Virus record (IMG/VR): IMGVR_UViG_3300043786_000195
Location: 1-22,883 of that record
From: a virus
DNA length: 22,883 bases
Strand: one strand, 5' to 3'
A program made the translations under genes and the position numbers. Within the stretch, counting starts at the first letter, position 1. The number at the start of each line of letters is the position of its first letter. The notes below the pieces were generated by a model. That model made no database searches and was not told where the DNA came from. It saw only the letters and a program-made list of their open reading frames with translations. Positions 15,501-22,801 of the stretch are shown piece after piece.

Positions 15501-17601
15501 CTTTAGCATTATACTTTTTAGAAATTTGACCAAAAAGTCTATTTTTATTATTTTTAATAAAGTTTTTAGTCATGCTAGGAATACCATCTATGGCAATTGA
15601 GGTTCCATGCGCCATTACAGCGCTAAGAGAAGGTTCAAAAAGGCTGTTCTTTGGAATGTAGTTAGGTCTAGCCAAAACATCAATAGACCAGTATTTATTT
15701 GATACTTCAAAAACTCTTTGTGCAACTTCAGAAGTAGTTACAAGGGCTTTTTGACCTCTCTTTGTAACTGTTGGTCCTTTAATTAATGATGATTTTTTAA
15801 TTTCATTTTCAATCAAATTCCAAGGTATCATTCTGCGGGATTCAATTAACTGTCTCTGAGTTTGAACGTCAGTTAACACTCTCATGCTCTGAGCATCCAT
15901 ACCGTAACCAGTTTTTGTTATTTGGTTAATGCTTTTAAAAATTTCATTTTTGGCTTGTTGTACAAACTCTTGAATTTTAGCAACATCATAATACTTATAT
16001 TTAGCGGCTATAACAATTCCAAGTTGGTCATCAAGTTTGTCTAATACATTGTTTCTTGCAATATCGTCAGCAGCGCTTACAAAATCTGATATAGCCTTAT
16101 TGCGAAAATCTTGAACACTTATAAATTCGCCTGGTTTTATTTCAACCATATTTGTTTTTCCAGCAAAAAACGTTTTACTGTATCGTAACGCATCAATACT
16201 ATCAAACATAGCATTTAGTTCTTTTACACCATCAAGTGGTCGAAGACCAGAAAAGGTTACATGGCCTAGAGGTAATTGAGAACCAGAAAAATTGACAACT
16301 CTAGTTAATGGACCATTTAAACTGTTGCCAATAATTCTTTGCTTGATAGTTCCAGCAGATATTGCAGCCTTTGCTCCTAAAGCAAATTTAGGTTCAATTG
16401 GTGAATAATTCTTACCCATCATCTTGGGTACGCCTCGTGCTGGGTCAAGAAGTGCGTCTTTAATTTGTCTGTATTCTGGCACACGATTAATCGCATCATC
16501 AAATGCAGCGTTCAAACGTGACCAAGAAGACTCACTAAATTCTGGTATGCTTCCAGTTTGAGCAATCTTGTTTTTAATTATTGCATTTACATTGCCAATT
16601 TCATATAAATCTGCTGGAGCATTTTTTGAAAGTCTATCTAATGCAGGCAAATACCCCTTGTCCGCAAGTATTAAATCTTTTACGGTCTCAGGATTTTTTG
16701 CTCTTAATACTGGACCAATCAAATCTTCATTATTTGTAAACTTTTTAAGAGTTCTTACGACATAATTAGCATCTGTACTTTCAGCAAGTTTTGTTATTAA
16801 ATCGCCAGATACTGTTTGCTTGCCTCCAGCAACTCCAGTTCCAAAGGCTATCCCATCATTAATATTTTTTTCAAGTTCGCTACTAGCAACATTTCTTGTT
16901 GTATAACCAGTTTTTTTAGCAGCAAGTTTGCCACCTTTACTGATAGCACCAAAAGCACCACCAACTACTAAATTGCCGCCCACAAAATCAAGTGTTCCCG
17001 TAAAATATTTTCCAACATTATTGTCAACAAATGCAGCCTGAATGTCATCATCATCCCATAAGTCTATTTTGTCTAAATCTATTTGACCTCTATCAAATAC
17101 AACGTCCGCAACTCTTTTTATTTGCGTTAAATCTGACTTAGTAAAAGCCTGTCCTAAACTTACTTCTTCTGAACGATTATAGGCTCTTTTTAAATCTTTT
17201 GCTTGAAACCCTTTTTCAAATTCCTCAGATATATATAATGGAGAATCAAAATCGGTTAACAATCCTAAGGTAGATACTGGCCTAGTAATATATGGAGAAA
17301 TAAACTCATCATGAAGTTTTACTCCAGCCTGCAATACTATGTCATTACTTGCTGCTTGATTTTTAACAGAATATTTAAGATTTTCTTTAACTGCTTCTTG
17401 AGCAGATTTTTCCAAGCCCATATTGGCTAATTGCTTACTGGTTCCAATATCTATAGCAGCGGGAAGTACAATGTTGCTAACCGCTTGAGATGGGCTTGTA
17501 ACATTACCAGTAAACCAACCAGCCCATTCTTTAGCGCCAGTTGCTATTCCGCTACCTATTGGTTTAGCAATATTGTCAAGGAAGTCATTCCAAAGTGACA
17601 C
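12547..17601 (-). CDS. Giant helical virion protein, 1684 aa
   Basis: At 1684 residues this takes up over a fifth of the window. The start is GTG, five bases after a strong AGGAGG that overlaps the previous stop. The N-terminal 200 residues are mixed helical. Around residues 197-225 lies a Gly-rich hydrophobic stretch (YFTGTLDFVGGNLVVGGAFG) that could insert into a membrane. Roughly residues 700-865 are charged and coiled-coil-like (EGLTDQLDTAVTNLNNLTAE). The C-terminal 800 residues contain aromatic-rich segments such as YNYQAAFTSFGVDKYG. I see no polymerase, lysozyme or protease motif. Size, helicity and the possible membrane segment fit an ejected internal protein (T7 gp16-like in role, not shown by homology). 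A placement before the scaffold is unusual; a tape-measure role is the main alternative. Confidence 0.62.
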   Translation of the reverse strand: MSLWNDFLDNIAKPIGSGIATGAKEWAGWFTGNVTSPSQAVSNIVLPAAIDIGTSKQLANMGLEKSAQEAVKENLKYSVKNQAASNDIVLQAGVKLHDEFISPYITRPVSTLGLLTDFDSPLYISEEFEKGFQAKDLKRAYNRSEEVSLGQAFTKSDLTQIKRVADVVFDRGQIDLDKIDLWDDDDIQAAFVDNNVGKYFTGTLDFVGGNLVVGGAFGAISKGGKLAAKKTGYTTRNVASSELEKNINDGIAFGTGVAGGKQTVSGDLITKLAESTDANYVVRTLKKFTNNEDLIGPVLRAKNPETVKDLILADKGYLPALDRLSKNAPADLYEIGNVNAIIKNKIAQTGSIPEFSESSWSRLNAAFDDAINRVPEYRQIKDALLDPARGVPKMMGKNYSPIEPKFALGAKAAISAGTIKQRIIGNSLNGPLTRVVNFSGSQLPLGHVTFSGLRPLDGVKELNAMFDSIDALRYSKTFFAGKTNMVEIKPGEFISVQDFRNKAISDFVSAADDIARNNVLDKLDDQLGIVIAAKYKYYDVAKIQEFVQQAKNEIFKSINQITKTGYGMDAQSMRVLTDVQTQRQLIESRRMIPWNLIENEIKKSSLIKGPTVTKRGQKALVTTSEVAQRVFEVSNKYWSIDVLARPNYIPKNSLFEPSLSAVMAHGTSIAIDGIPSMTKNFIKNNKNRLFGQISKKYNAKEITAVNKTVEGLTDQLDTAVTNLNNLTAELDVFLGKGTIKPSPKAIRDNQAKVVDELTAASKLVDDIELELRAAVRPFGKLTGQVPTIPGLERRIKFLENEIDTKGKYSGEVFAAKNAITKAKGAIATLAPDSKEILQANKEIALQYKKIEDILENLGEAKYSQALVYEKGSKYKERFYGKKDDYIFVNNEYVPTETLLSPNQFGLAMKQEFGNARTVTSTYLGELTTGIRQGMITRRGSSTVTYVNDPIYFEELAYFTNRSLRGDKLIDQILADVPEKELIEWGNKNIGYFEQFGPVSKADIPNIVADKVALVNRFLPDKEARLAALAGEVDSVQLQKILSKDLRNLSPIHPLDFDVHTASELGVRDLGRLERWLDKSASAIFSKLTAPENPIRWASGNKFFVQNIQRRVTELENQGFNFLKKDGTVDIEKINDLRSAASREALEQNEKVFYTIRRQSKPLYAARLATAFPTASLNAFYRYGKFALDNPERVSQFLYNYQAAFTSFGVDKYGAPVDDPLKATHLVVPLSKEMGFFGGKGIRLNARAIGFLLNYPTPSLFTSVTVAEVYKNYPTVEDSLKQYLGSNYDIVFPYGPQTSFFKAFEPRWLGDFKNYVEGPEGKRDFLDSWTDVHNYYMTLSELGIQKYPGMDEINKITREQFGLKASWSFANIFGIPAKVDTNPMVIYDDLFDMLVNKYRTGIIDPITRQFTTYSEQDAKKLAGREMNERLGVKFPLDRITFKGSSPEAYIQPNVESYNRVFKDNTDLAVKLAQNDPELIGLLSLDIDTKENFNLTVYNILRDPKTKLPDGSPLNSYMITPKEQERRRMMNRAWAGYNYMVDGLEQKAQDADGKSLRSHPELKAVLKEFANTELRKISEDWWKRWSKGGFEDRAFKYANGLNDIVSDEKFMEQYGKTKLWEDVKTFTVMRNTFSSFYSKLPERDPRKAKTIDAYNELIDRFSETWHPKLKELIVRNFSEDTLKEAK

Positions 17602-17606
17602 TATTG

Positions 17607-17612
17607 CCTCCT
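17607..17612 (-). promoter_or_regulatory. Ribosome binding site fixing a GTG start
   Basis: AGGAGG sits five bases before the GTG of the giant gene and overlaps the preceding TAG stop. It decides the GTG at 17601 as start. Confidence 0.75.
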
Positions 17613-17817
17613 AATATTGTATGTTGTAATTTGTAGAGTTTTCACCTTTTGGTATATCTCCAGTAACAGTTTCTATAAAAGCATCTCTATCTTCTATTGA
17701 TTCCCAAGGAATCATTCCTAAAGTAATTGCTATTCCTGCATTTTCGTAACCCAAAGAGTTAGCAAATACATTTATATTATCGTATAAACTACCAGGATGC
17801 CACTCAGACGTTGACAT
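17611..17817 (-). CDS. Small conserved phage protein, 68 aa
   Basis: The 68-residue acidic protein reads MSTSEWHPGSLYDNINVFAN, then SLGYENAGIAITLGMIPWES, then IEDRDAFIETVTGDIPKGEN. It looks like a compact helical domain with a conserved-looking IPWESIEDRDAFIE segment. It begins inside the last codons of the preceding gene (14-base overlap). Its placement between the protease/portal block and the giant protein hints at a head-assembly or regulatory role, but I do not recognise it. Confidence 0.65.
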   Translation of the reverse strand: MSTSEWHPGSLYDNINVFANSLGYENAGIAITLGMIPWESIEDRDAFIETVTGDIPKGENSTNYNIQY

Positions 17818-18307
17818 TAATTTTGCTCATTAAGTAATTAGTAAATCTTTTAAATGATTCTGGAGCATTTTTTGATTTTGCTGCATTAGCAAATGCTGGT
17901 AAATATTTTATAACTATCTCTTTGTTTTCAATAGACCTAGTATCTGGTCTAGCATACCCAGGAAGTGCGTCAGAACCCGCTCCTCTTCCAAAGTCTATGC
18001 CAGTACTCATTGGCTCTAAAGGATTGTCGTCTTCATCTAATAATCCTTTTAAATTAAGTCCCATTGCACCTTGTCCGCCACCTTTAGGTAGGGCACCCAT
18101 TGGGCGTTTTGCTCTATTGTCTGCCATTACCGCTCCACCTTGTTGCATCATTGTTTCAGTTCCAGTAGAACCTAAACTTTTCATTCCTGGTATATATCTT
18201 TTAGGTTGTCCTTCTTTTGAGCCAGCACCACCTATTGCCGACACACCAAAATTACTTTGAGATGCGTCTGGGCGGTCTCCACCGCTTCTGCCTTTAACTC
18301 CAGCCAT
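17804..18307 (-). CDS. Hypothetical protein with disordered Gly-rich N-terminus, 167 aa
   Basis: The first 115 residues are rich in Gly, Ser, Pro, Lys and Met and probably disordered (for example MAGVKGRSGGDRPDASQSNF and MGALPKGGGQGAMGLNLKG). The KGRSGGDRP start resembles the basic GRSG openings seen in some small terminase and DNA-binding phage proteins. The C-terminal 40 residues form a helical basic domain (IVIKYLPAFANAAKSKNAPE, then SFKRFTNYLMSKINVNV). It lies eight bases after the protease gene. It may be a protease substrate or adaptor, a scaffold-like protein or a packaging accessory; none of these is shown. Confidence 0.6.
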   Translation of the reverse strand: MAGVKGRSGGDRPDASQSNFGVSAIGGAGSKEGQPKRYIPGMKSLGSTGTETMMQQGGAVMADNRAKRPMGALPKGGGQGAMGLNLKGLLDEDDNPLEPMSTGIDFGRGAGSDALPGYARPDTRSIENKEIVIKYLPAFANAAKSKNAPESFKRFTNYLMSKINVNV

Positions 18308-18315
18308 GACGCCTC

Positions 18316-18858
18316 CTACTTAATTTTTTTAGGTTGTTCTTTTGACATATAAGGTCCTGCCGTAAATGCTGTAAGTTTAGATGCAATTTCCATTGCTTCA
18401 TATGCATCTGCACCAGCATGTATAGCACCTAGTGCATATGCCGCTCCTGAACCTGCAGCGTATACTCCATCTGCAGATTTACTTATAGATAATTCTTGGT
18501 CGACATCAAATATTTCTCCACCAACAGCCATTATAAACTGAAAACGAGTTTCTTTAGTGTCTTCATCAAAATTGTAGCCATTTTCTGTCATGCATTTACG
18601 TAAAGATGGCATTGCTTTTACAATCATAAAATGATAAAGGTCTTCTCGGTCTTGCTTACTTGGAGTTGGTGGCTCCCAAACATGTTGCGCTATATCACAA
18701 GGTAATGTTTCACCAGAACCAGCAATTAAAAACATTCCATTTTCTGAAATTTTTTGTACTTGAGGATGAGTGTAAATTCTTCCATCATTATCCGTAGTTC
18801 TGCTATCGGCAACTATGAAACAGCGGTCTTTATGCTCTAAGCCAATTATTGTTGTCAT
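18316..18858 (-). CDS. Proteasome/HslV-type N-terminal nucleophile threonine protease, 180 aa
   Basis: The sequence matches the proteasome beta / HslV layout throughout. It starts MTTIIGLEHKDRCFIVADSR. Thr2 would be the N-terminal nucleophile after Met removal. Asp18 in VADSRTT corresponds to the family Asp17, and Lys36 in VQKIS to Lys33. AGSGE (46-50) follows at the Gly47 position, and AAGSGAAYALGAIHAG (134-149) supplies the second GSG with the family serine. A helical segment (ADAYEAMEIASKLT) and a short C-terminus follow. The length is typical of HslV (about 175). It stands between the portal gene and the scaffold/capsid block, where phages usually encode a prohead protease, so I infer capsid maturation. 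Interaction with a host or phage ATPase is an alternative. A G-rich site precedes the ATG. Confidence 0.85.
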   Translation of the reverse strand: MTTIIGLEHKDRCFIVADSRTTDNDGRIYTHPQVQKISENGMFLIAGSGETLPCDIAQHVWEPPTPSKQDREDLYHFMIVKAMPSLRKCMTENGYNFDEDTKETRFQFIMAVGGEIFDVDQELSISKSADGVYAAGSGAAYALGAIHAGADAYEAMEIASKLTAFTAGPYMSKEQPKKIK

Positions 18859-18871
18859 GTCCCCCGCCTAG

Positions 18872-20647
18872 TTATCCTCTGGTTACTACTCTTCCGCCTG
18901 CTCTTCCACCTGCTGTTAAACTGGAAAGAATTGTTTGAATGTCTGGTTCCTCTTGTGGGGGTAAAGATATTGGTTCTTCTTGAGGAGAGCCTCCTACTGG
19001 GGCACCAGAGGGAGCAGGGGACGTTTGCTCAACCATTGGATTAGAGGCACCAGCAGGAGGGACTTGTTGTTGCGGTGCAAAGGTAGCCTCAATAGCATCT
19101 TCTAATGCTTGTCCCTTTTGGCGAGCCTTGATTACCGCAGCAATCTTTCTAACGACTTCAGATGCGTCCTGTCCCTGTGTAGCCATCTGTGGTATTGCTT
19201 GTGTGTAAGCAGTCAACGAACCAAGTAATGCTGTTCGCATATCTTCAATTTCAATTTTCTCAAGTTCTTGAGTTACGTTAACAGTAAATGGCAACTCACG
19301 CATAGCCATATCTTTGGAGATTAACTTACCACCAAGTGCTTGTAACATAAAGATAAGACCTTGGGCTGGGTTAAGACCAGCAAGCATTCCGTAACGAACA
19401 TCGGCTGAATAATCACCCTTAATGTCTTTACTTGGTTTATAGGTAATTTCATATGGTGAACCAGAATCAACACCACGAATTGTTTTTTCTTCTGGATAGA
19501 TTAATTCATCAATTTCAAAACACACACTAATTACATCACGAAGTGCTGCTGCAAAGATTGCTTGGGCTGATTTGACTTGAGTATCAAATGCTCCCATAAG
19601 AGCCTGTACACCTTGACCAGTAACGATAGATGCGTCAATGTTACCAGTACGTGATTCTGGATAACGAGCACCAACTCTAAGTTCTTGGTTAAGTAGTGTT
19701 TGTTCCGTAAATGCGCCTTGTGGCAATGTAAGTTCCACACGTCGAACACCTGCTGGGTTGGAAGTACGGATAACCGCATCGCCACCCAACTGGAGTTCTT
19801 GTACATCTTGTGGAAGTACAATTGGTGCCTGTACTGATTTCTCCGCTGCTTCCATTGCCAATAAGGCGAAACGGTTGCGGAGTAATTGAATTCCAAGTAC
19901 ATCATCAAACTGTCCACGTAGGTCACCATCGATAGATGGTTTACGTGCTACAACTATCATCATCTTACCAAGAGGATTCTTGGCTTGTGATAAAATTAAA
20001 TTATCTTTTGCTGGAACATATACAACTGATTGGTCTTTATCGTAGTAACGAATAATTTCTACTTGACCATTTAGGTCTTGCTTATAGCCCATCCCACCAA
20101 GTAGTATGTTGTCATACTCTGGGAATTGTGCTACTAACTCACCAAGTGTCATTGTGTAGCGTTTTGCAAATGCAACGCATCGTCCATAACGGTCAAACTC
20201 TGGGTAAGCACCAATAGGATTTTCTACACGGATGCGAGGAAGTTTATCTTCGTCGTCTAATTCTATAATAAACGGAACAAAACCGTAGGTTATATACCAG
20301 TCTGCTCCTGAGTACATTTGGACCGAGAGGTCGGAGTGTGAAAAATAATTGCTAGCAATACGAGTACGCTTATCGGCAAAAGAACGAGCACGGTCATTGA
20401 CCTGATTAGCGGCTGAGCAGTTAACCGCTGGAAGAGGCGCCATAACCTCAGAAAGGTCCCTGGCAACGATATCAATAAAATTTGCAACGACATTAGCGTC
20501 TACACCATCTGGAAAAAAGTCTGGATAGACTTCAGCAATTTTTCCTTTACGAACAGCAAGTACGTCAAGATTACGAGCATCTCTCTCACTGTTACGATAA
20601 CGCAGGGATTGAACCCGTGCTGATATCTGTTCAATTGTTAATGCCAT
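18872..20647 (-). CDS. Portal protein, 591 aa
   Basis: The 591-residue protein follows the terminase by eight bases and has a portal layout. The helical N-terminus (EQISARVQSLRYRNSERDAR) leads into VVANFIDIVARDLSEVMAPL and a YITYGFVPFIIELDDEDKLP beta clip-like region. The stem and wing are marked by PIGAYPEFDRYGRCVAFAKR and QLLRNRFALLAMEAAEKSVQ. A region rich in Gln/Gly includes GNIDASIVTGQGVQALMGAF. The C-terminal 70 residues are Pro/Gln/Glu-rich and disordered, ending RAGGRVVTRG. As the dodecameric ring at the capsid vertex it would pass DNA from the terminase and later bind the adaptor. AGGATATAG precedes the ATG. Confidence 0.85.
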   Translation of the reverse strand: MALTIEQISARVQSLRYRNSERDARNLDVLAVRKGKIAEVYPDFFPDGVDANVVANFIDIVARDLSEVMAPLPAVNCSAANQVNDRARSFADKRTRIASNYFSHSDLSVQMYSGADWYITYGFVPFIIELDDEDKLPRIRVENPIGAYPEFDRYGRCVAFAKRYTMTLGELVAQFPEYDNILLGGMGYKQDLNGQVEIIRYYDKDQSVVYVPAKDNLILSQAKNPLGKMMIVVARKPSIDGDLRGQFDDVLGIQLLRNRFALLAMEAAEKSVQAPIVLPQDVQELQLGGDAVIRTSNPAGVRRVELTLPQGAFTEQTLLNQELRVGARYPESRTGNIDASIVTGQGVQALMGAFDTQVKSAQAIFAAALRDVISVCFEIDELIYPEEKTIRGVDSGSPYEITYKPSKDIKGDYSADVRYGMLAGLNPAQGLIFMLQALGGKLISKDMAMRELPFTVNVTQELEKIEIEDMRTALLGSLTAYTQAIPQMATQGQDASEVVRKIAAVIKARQKGQALEDAIEATFAPQQQVPPAGASNPMVEQTSPAPSGAPVGGSPQEEPISLPPQEEPDIQTILSSLTAGGRAGGRVVTRG

Positions 20648-20654
20648 CTATATC

Positions 20655-22580
20655 CTAACTATAAGTTTCTTGCCATTGCTCTGCAAAGGCTTCGTCTAAA
20701 TTAAGTGAACCACGTCCAGCCATCTGTGCTCTGGTAGCCCATCTGTTTGTCTGGTACTGCCCAACTCTACTTGATGTCTGCATAAGTTCTCTACAACGGA
20801 TAACGGCAAACCATAAAGCCATTACACAGTCGGTAGGGTTCTTAGTATCAGGCTTCCAAATGATAAGTTGCTGTACTAAAGACTTAAGGCCTTCAGAGCC
20901 TTCATTGCTTGGTAATTCAAGTATATTATTATCTTGGAATCTACCATCTTTGGCTGAACCAAAAAGGCTTGCCATAGATGCTACACCAAATCCAACATCC
21001 CATTTGTTCTTACCAGTAAAGTGTGAGTTAAGTTGACATCCATAGGATGCTAGATAATCACGCAACTCTGTATCCATAGCATAGTACTTCTGGTGGGCGT
21101 TGATTTCTACTCTAAATTCTTGTGGCTTAAATCTTTCCACCCACTCTTTAATCAGAGCGTTTTCTTTTTGTGGGGAAGGGTCAACCATGTTGACGCAATC
21201 CAAAACGTAAATTTTTCCGTCTGCACGGTTATAAGATACTGCTACGAAAGCAGAGCGTCCCGTTACTGCAGGGTCAAAGCCAATAATGGTATAGGTTGAA
21301 TCTACGTTCTTGGGGTGGCCTGCCGTGTCTTTTCTAAGCGGTCCACGCTTTCGCATACCGTTAACACATCCAGCGACAATTGTTGGCGAGAAGATAGAGT
21401 CGGACTGGACGTCTTCTTGCTGGTAGACCATAGCCCAGACTGACGGAGCCACTTCAGACCGCCTTGTAAAAAGCGAAGGTCCATCCCATTTGGGATATAG
21501 TCCTTGCTCATTAGGTTCGTCCTGTTCTCCCTCTGCCCTGTCTGTCCAAGGCCAAAGAGTTTTCCAATTTTTTGGGTTCTCATCAAATTCTAATACTGAT
21601 GGCATAGCCATGTATGTAAATGGAGATTTCCCACCTGTCCACTGGTCGGGGTCTCTAATCATTTTATATAAATCTATAGGTGCGACACGGGTTCCTACTA
21701 TAAGCAGTTTTCCATGTCGCCCTAGGCGGGTGATGACTTCTTTTTGAAGCCATTCAATTTGCTTCTCCCACTCATGGGCATTTGCATTCATCACCACATC
21801 GTCAAGGATAATCAAGTCAGCACGAGCACCGTAAATCTGTGACCCGAATCCTAATGCTTGAACAGTTGGGTCCTTCTCACCTGAGTCACGTCCTGCACCC
21901 AAGTAAATCATGTCAGCAGACCAGGTTGGTGAATCTGCCTTATAGCCACCATTAGGTCCGAAGGACACCTGCATCTTGGTCCAGTTAGGATGGCTTAATC
22001 TTGTCTTTATCGCAGATAGGAACTTACGTGCCATACCTTGCGTCTTTGATACAATAATGATTCTAACGTTAGGGTCTACTGCTAAACGGTAGGTAACGTA
22101 GTTGATGGTAAGTACAGTTGACTTAGCATGCTCTGGTGGAACGTTAATTAAAATACGATTGGTTGCTGCTTGCTCATAGGTCATGCTAGGGTGGATGAAC
22201 CTTGGCTCTTTACCCTCGACCAAATCAATCCAAGACTTGTGATGGTCAAACAACTTAGTCTCTAGGAATTGCTCTGAGAAATCCTCGAAAGAGATATCCT
22301 TTAGGTTGGCTAGGTCCGCTTTGATACCTTTGCCTGAAAGGCGTGCTTTGTCCGCTTTATCCTTAAAGTCAGGGTCTGCCATAGACCATTGACGGAAGGT
22401 AACATCGTTCCTGCCTACAGCCTTCATGGCATCTACTACGGTAGCCCCCTGGGCTAACAGTTCTAACACCTGCAGTTGGGCAGCATCTTTAGGGATGTTT
22501 TGTACCCCTGGCTTACGACCCACAGTTGCCCCCAATAACGCTGATTTAACGGTCCCTGTAAACGGGCAGACTATTCCCAT
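20655..22580 (-). CDS. terL: Terminase large subunit with N-terminal HTH-like region, 641 aa
   Basis: The ATPase part has a Walker A of the terminase type (VPPEHAKSTV, residues 147-156), a Walker B (LIILDD, 256-261) and a coupling motif (LLIVGTR, 292-298). The nuclease part has three acidic motifs: GFDPAV (Asp436), FRVEINAHQ (Glu492) and NPTDCVMALW (Asp584). It should power DNA packaging through the portal and cut the concatemer. Residues 34-80 (AAQLQVLELLAQGATVVDAM, then AVGRNDVTFRQWSMADPDF) look like the DNA-binding helix-turn-helix of small terminases, and no separate small subunit gene is present in the window. No Shine-Dalgarno lies before the ATG. A TATAAT is five bases upstream, so a leaderless mRNA is possible; a GTG at 22523 is the other candidate start. 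Confidence 0.9.
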   Translation of the reverse strand: MGIVCPFTGTVKSALLGATVGRKPGVQNIPKDAAQLQVLELLAQGATVVDAMKAVGRNDVTFRQWSMADPDFKDKADKARLSGKGIKADLANLKDISFEDFSEQFLETKLFDHHKSWIDLVEGKEPRFIHPSMTYEQAATNRILINVPPEHAKSTVLTINYVTYRLAVDPNVRIIIVSKTQGMARKFLSAIKTRLSHPNWTKMQVSFGPNGGYKADSPTWSADMIYLGAGRDSGEKDPTVQALGFGSQIYGARADLIILDDVVMNANAHEWEKQIEWLQKEVITRLGRHGKLLIVGTRVAPIDLYKMIRDPDQWTGGKSPFTYMAMPSVLEFDENPKNWKTLWPWTDRAEGEQDEPNEQGLYPKWDGPSLFTRRSEVAPSVWAMVYQQEDVQSDSIFSPTIVAGCVNGMRKRGPLRKDTAGHPKNVDSTYTIIGFDPAVTGRSAFVAVSYNRADGKIYVLDCVNMVDPSPQKENALIKEWVERFKPQEFRVEINAHQKYYAMDTELRDYLASYGCQLNSHFTGKNKWDVGFGVASMASLFGSAKDGRFQDNNILELPSNEGSEGLKSLVQQLIIWKPDTKNPTDCVMALWFAVIRCRELMQTSSRVGQYQTNRWATRAQMAGRGSLNLDEAFAEQWQETYS

Positions 22581-22615
22581 TATAATTATAAATTATTAAT
22601 ATTATATATTAGGAG

Positions 22616-22640
22616 CGGAGTCTTAAACGGAGCGACTCCG
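22616..22640 (-). other. Leader hairpin upstream of terminase
   Basis: A seven-base-pair stem (CGGAGTC, 22616-22622, with GACTCCG, 22634-22640) encloses an 11-base loop. A second CGGAG at 22628-22632 could instead pair with the same right arm around a three-base CGA loop, so two folds compete. No T-run follows it. It would lie near the 5' end of a transcript started at the candidate promoter beside it. Confidence 0.5.
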
Positions 22641-22643
22641 TAT

Positions 22644-22674
22644 ATTATATATATACTATAGATAACCTGTTCAA
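22644..22674 (-). promoter_or_regulatory. Candidate sigma-70-like promoter for the structural operon
   Basis: On the minus strand TTGAAC (22674-22669) is followed after 17 bases by TATATA, or after 19 bases by TATAAT (22649-22644). Both spacings are usable and the region is AT-rich. It points towards the terminase gene and is the best promoter match in the leader. AT-rich sequence gives many chance matches, so this is tentative. Confidence 0.4.
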
Positions 22675-22701
22675 AGTACTAAAAACGAACAGATAGGTTA
22701 T
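22662..22701. promoter_or_regulatory. Inverted repeat overlapping the -35 (operator-like)
   Basis: ATAACCTGTTC (22662-22672) is matched by GAACAG and GGTTAT (22687-22692 and 22696-22701) on the other side, with a small bulge in the right arm. The left arm covers most of the candidate -35 element. A dyad in that place is a typical repressor site, or it may be an RNA stem. No regulator gene is in the window. Confidence 0.4.
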
Positions 22702-22704
22702 AAT

Positions 22705-22723
22705 TACGCTCATTCTGAGCGTA
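22705..22723. other. Short perfect hairpin in leader
   Basis: An eight-base-pair stem (TACGCTCA with TGAGCGTA) closes a TTC loop. It is the tightest stem in the region. The flanks are AT-rich on both sides but have no T-run, so a terminator role is uncertain. It could mark the end of an upstream transcript or a protein-binding dyad. Confidence 0.4.
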
Positions 22724-22801
22724 TAATATATATATCCCCCTATATAATATAACAGTAATTTTTTATGGGAGTATATATATGTATATTGACGCAGATTAAA
22801 T

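Noticed and set aside
12547-17601. Virion RNA polymerase, suggested by the N4-like capsid and giant size
   Set aside because: I could not find the catalytic motifs of single-subunit RNA polymerases in the sequence.
19531-19929. 132-codon minus-strand frame inside the portal gene
   Set aside because: It lies in another frame of a well-supported gene, has no ribosome site and shows no recognisable protein pattern.
22705-22723. Intrinsic terminator
   Set aside because: The stem is good but no T-run follows on either strand, so I list it only as a hairpin.
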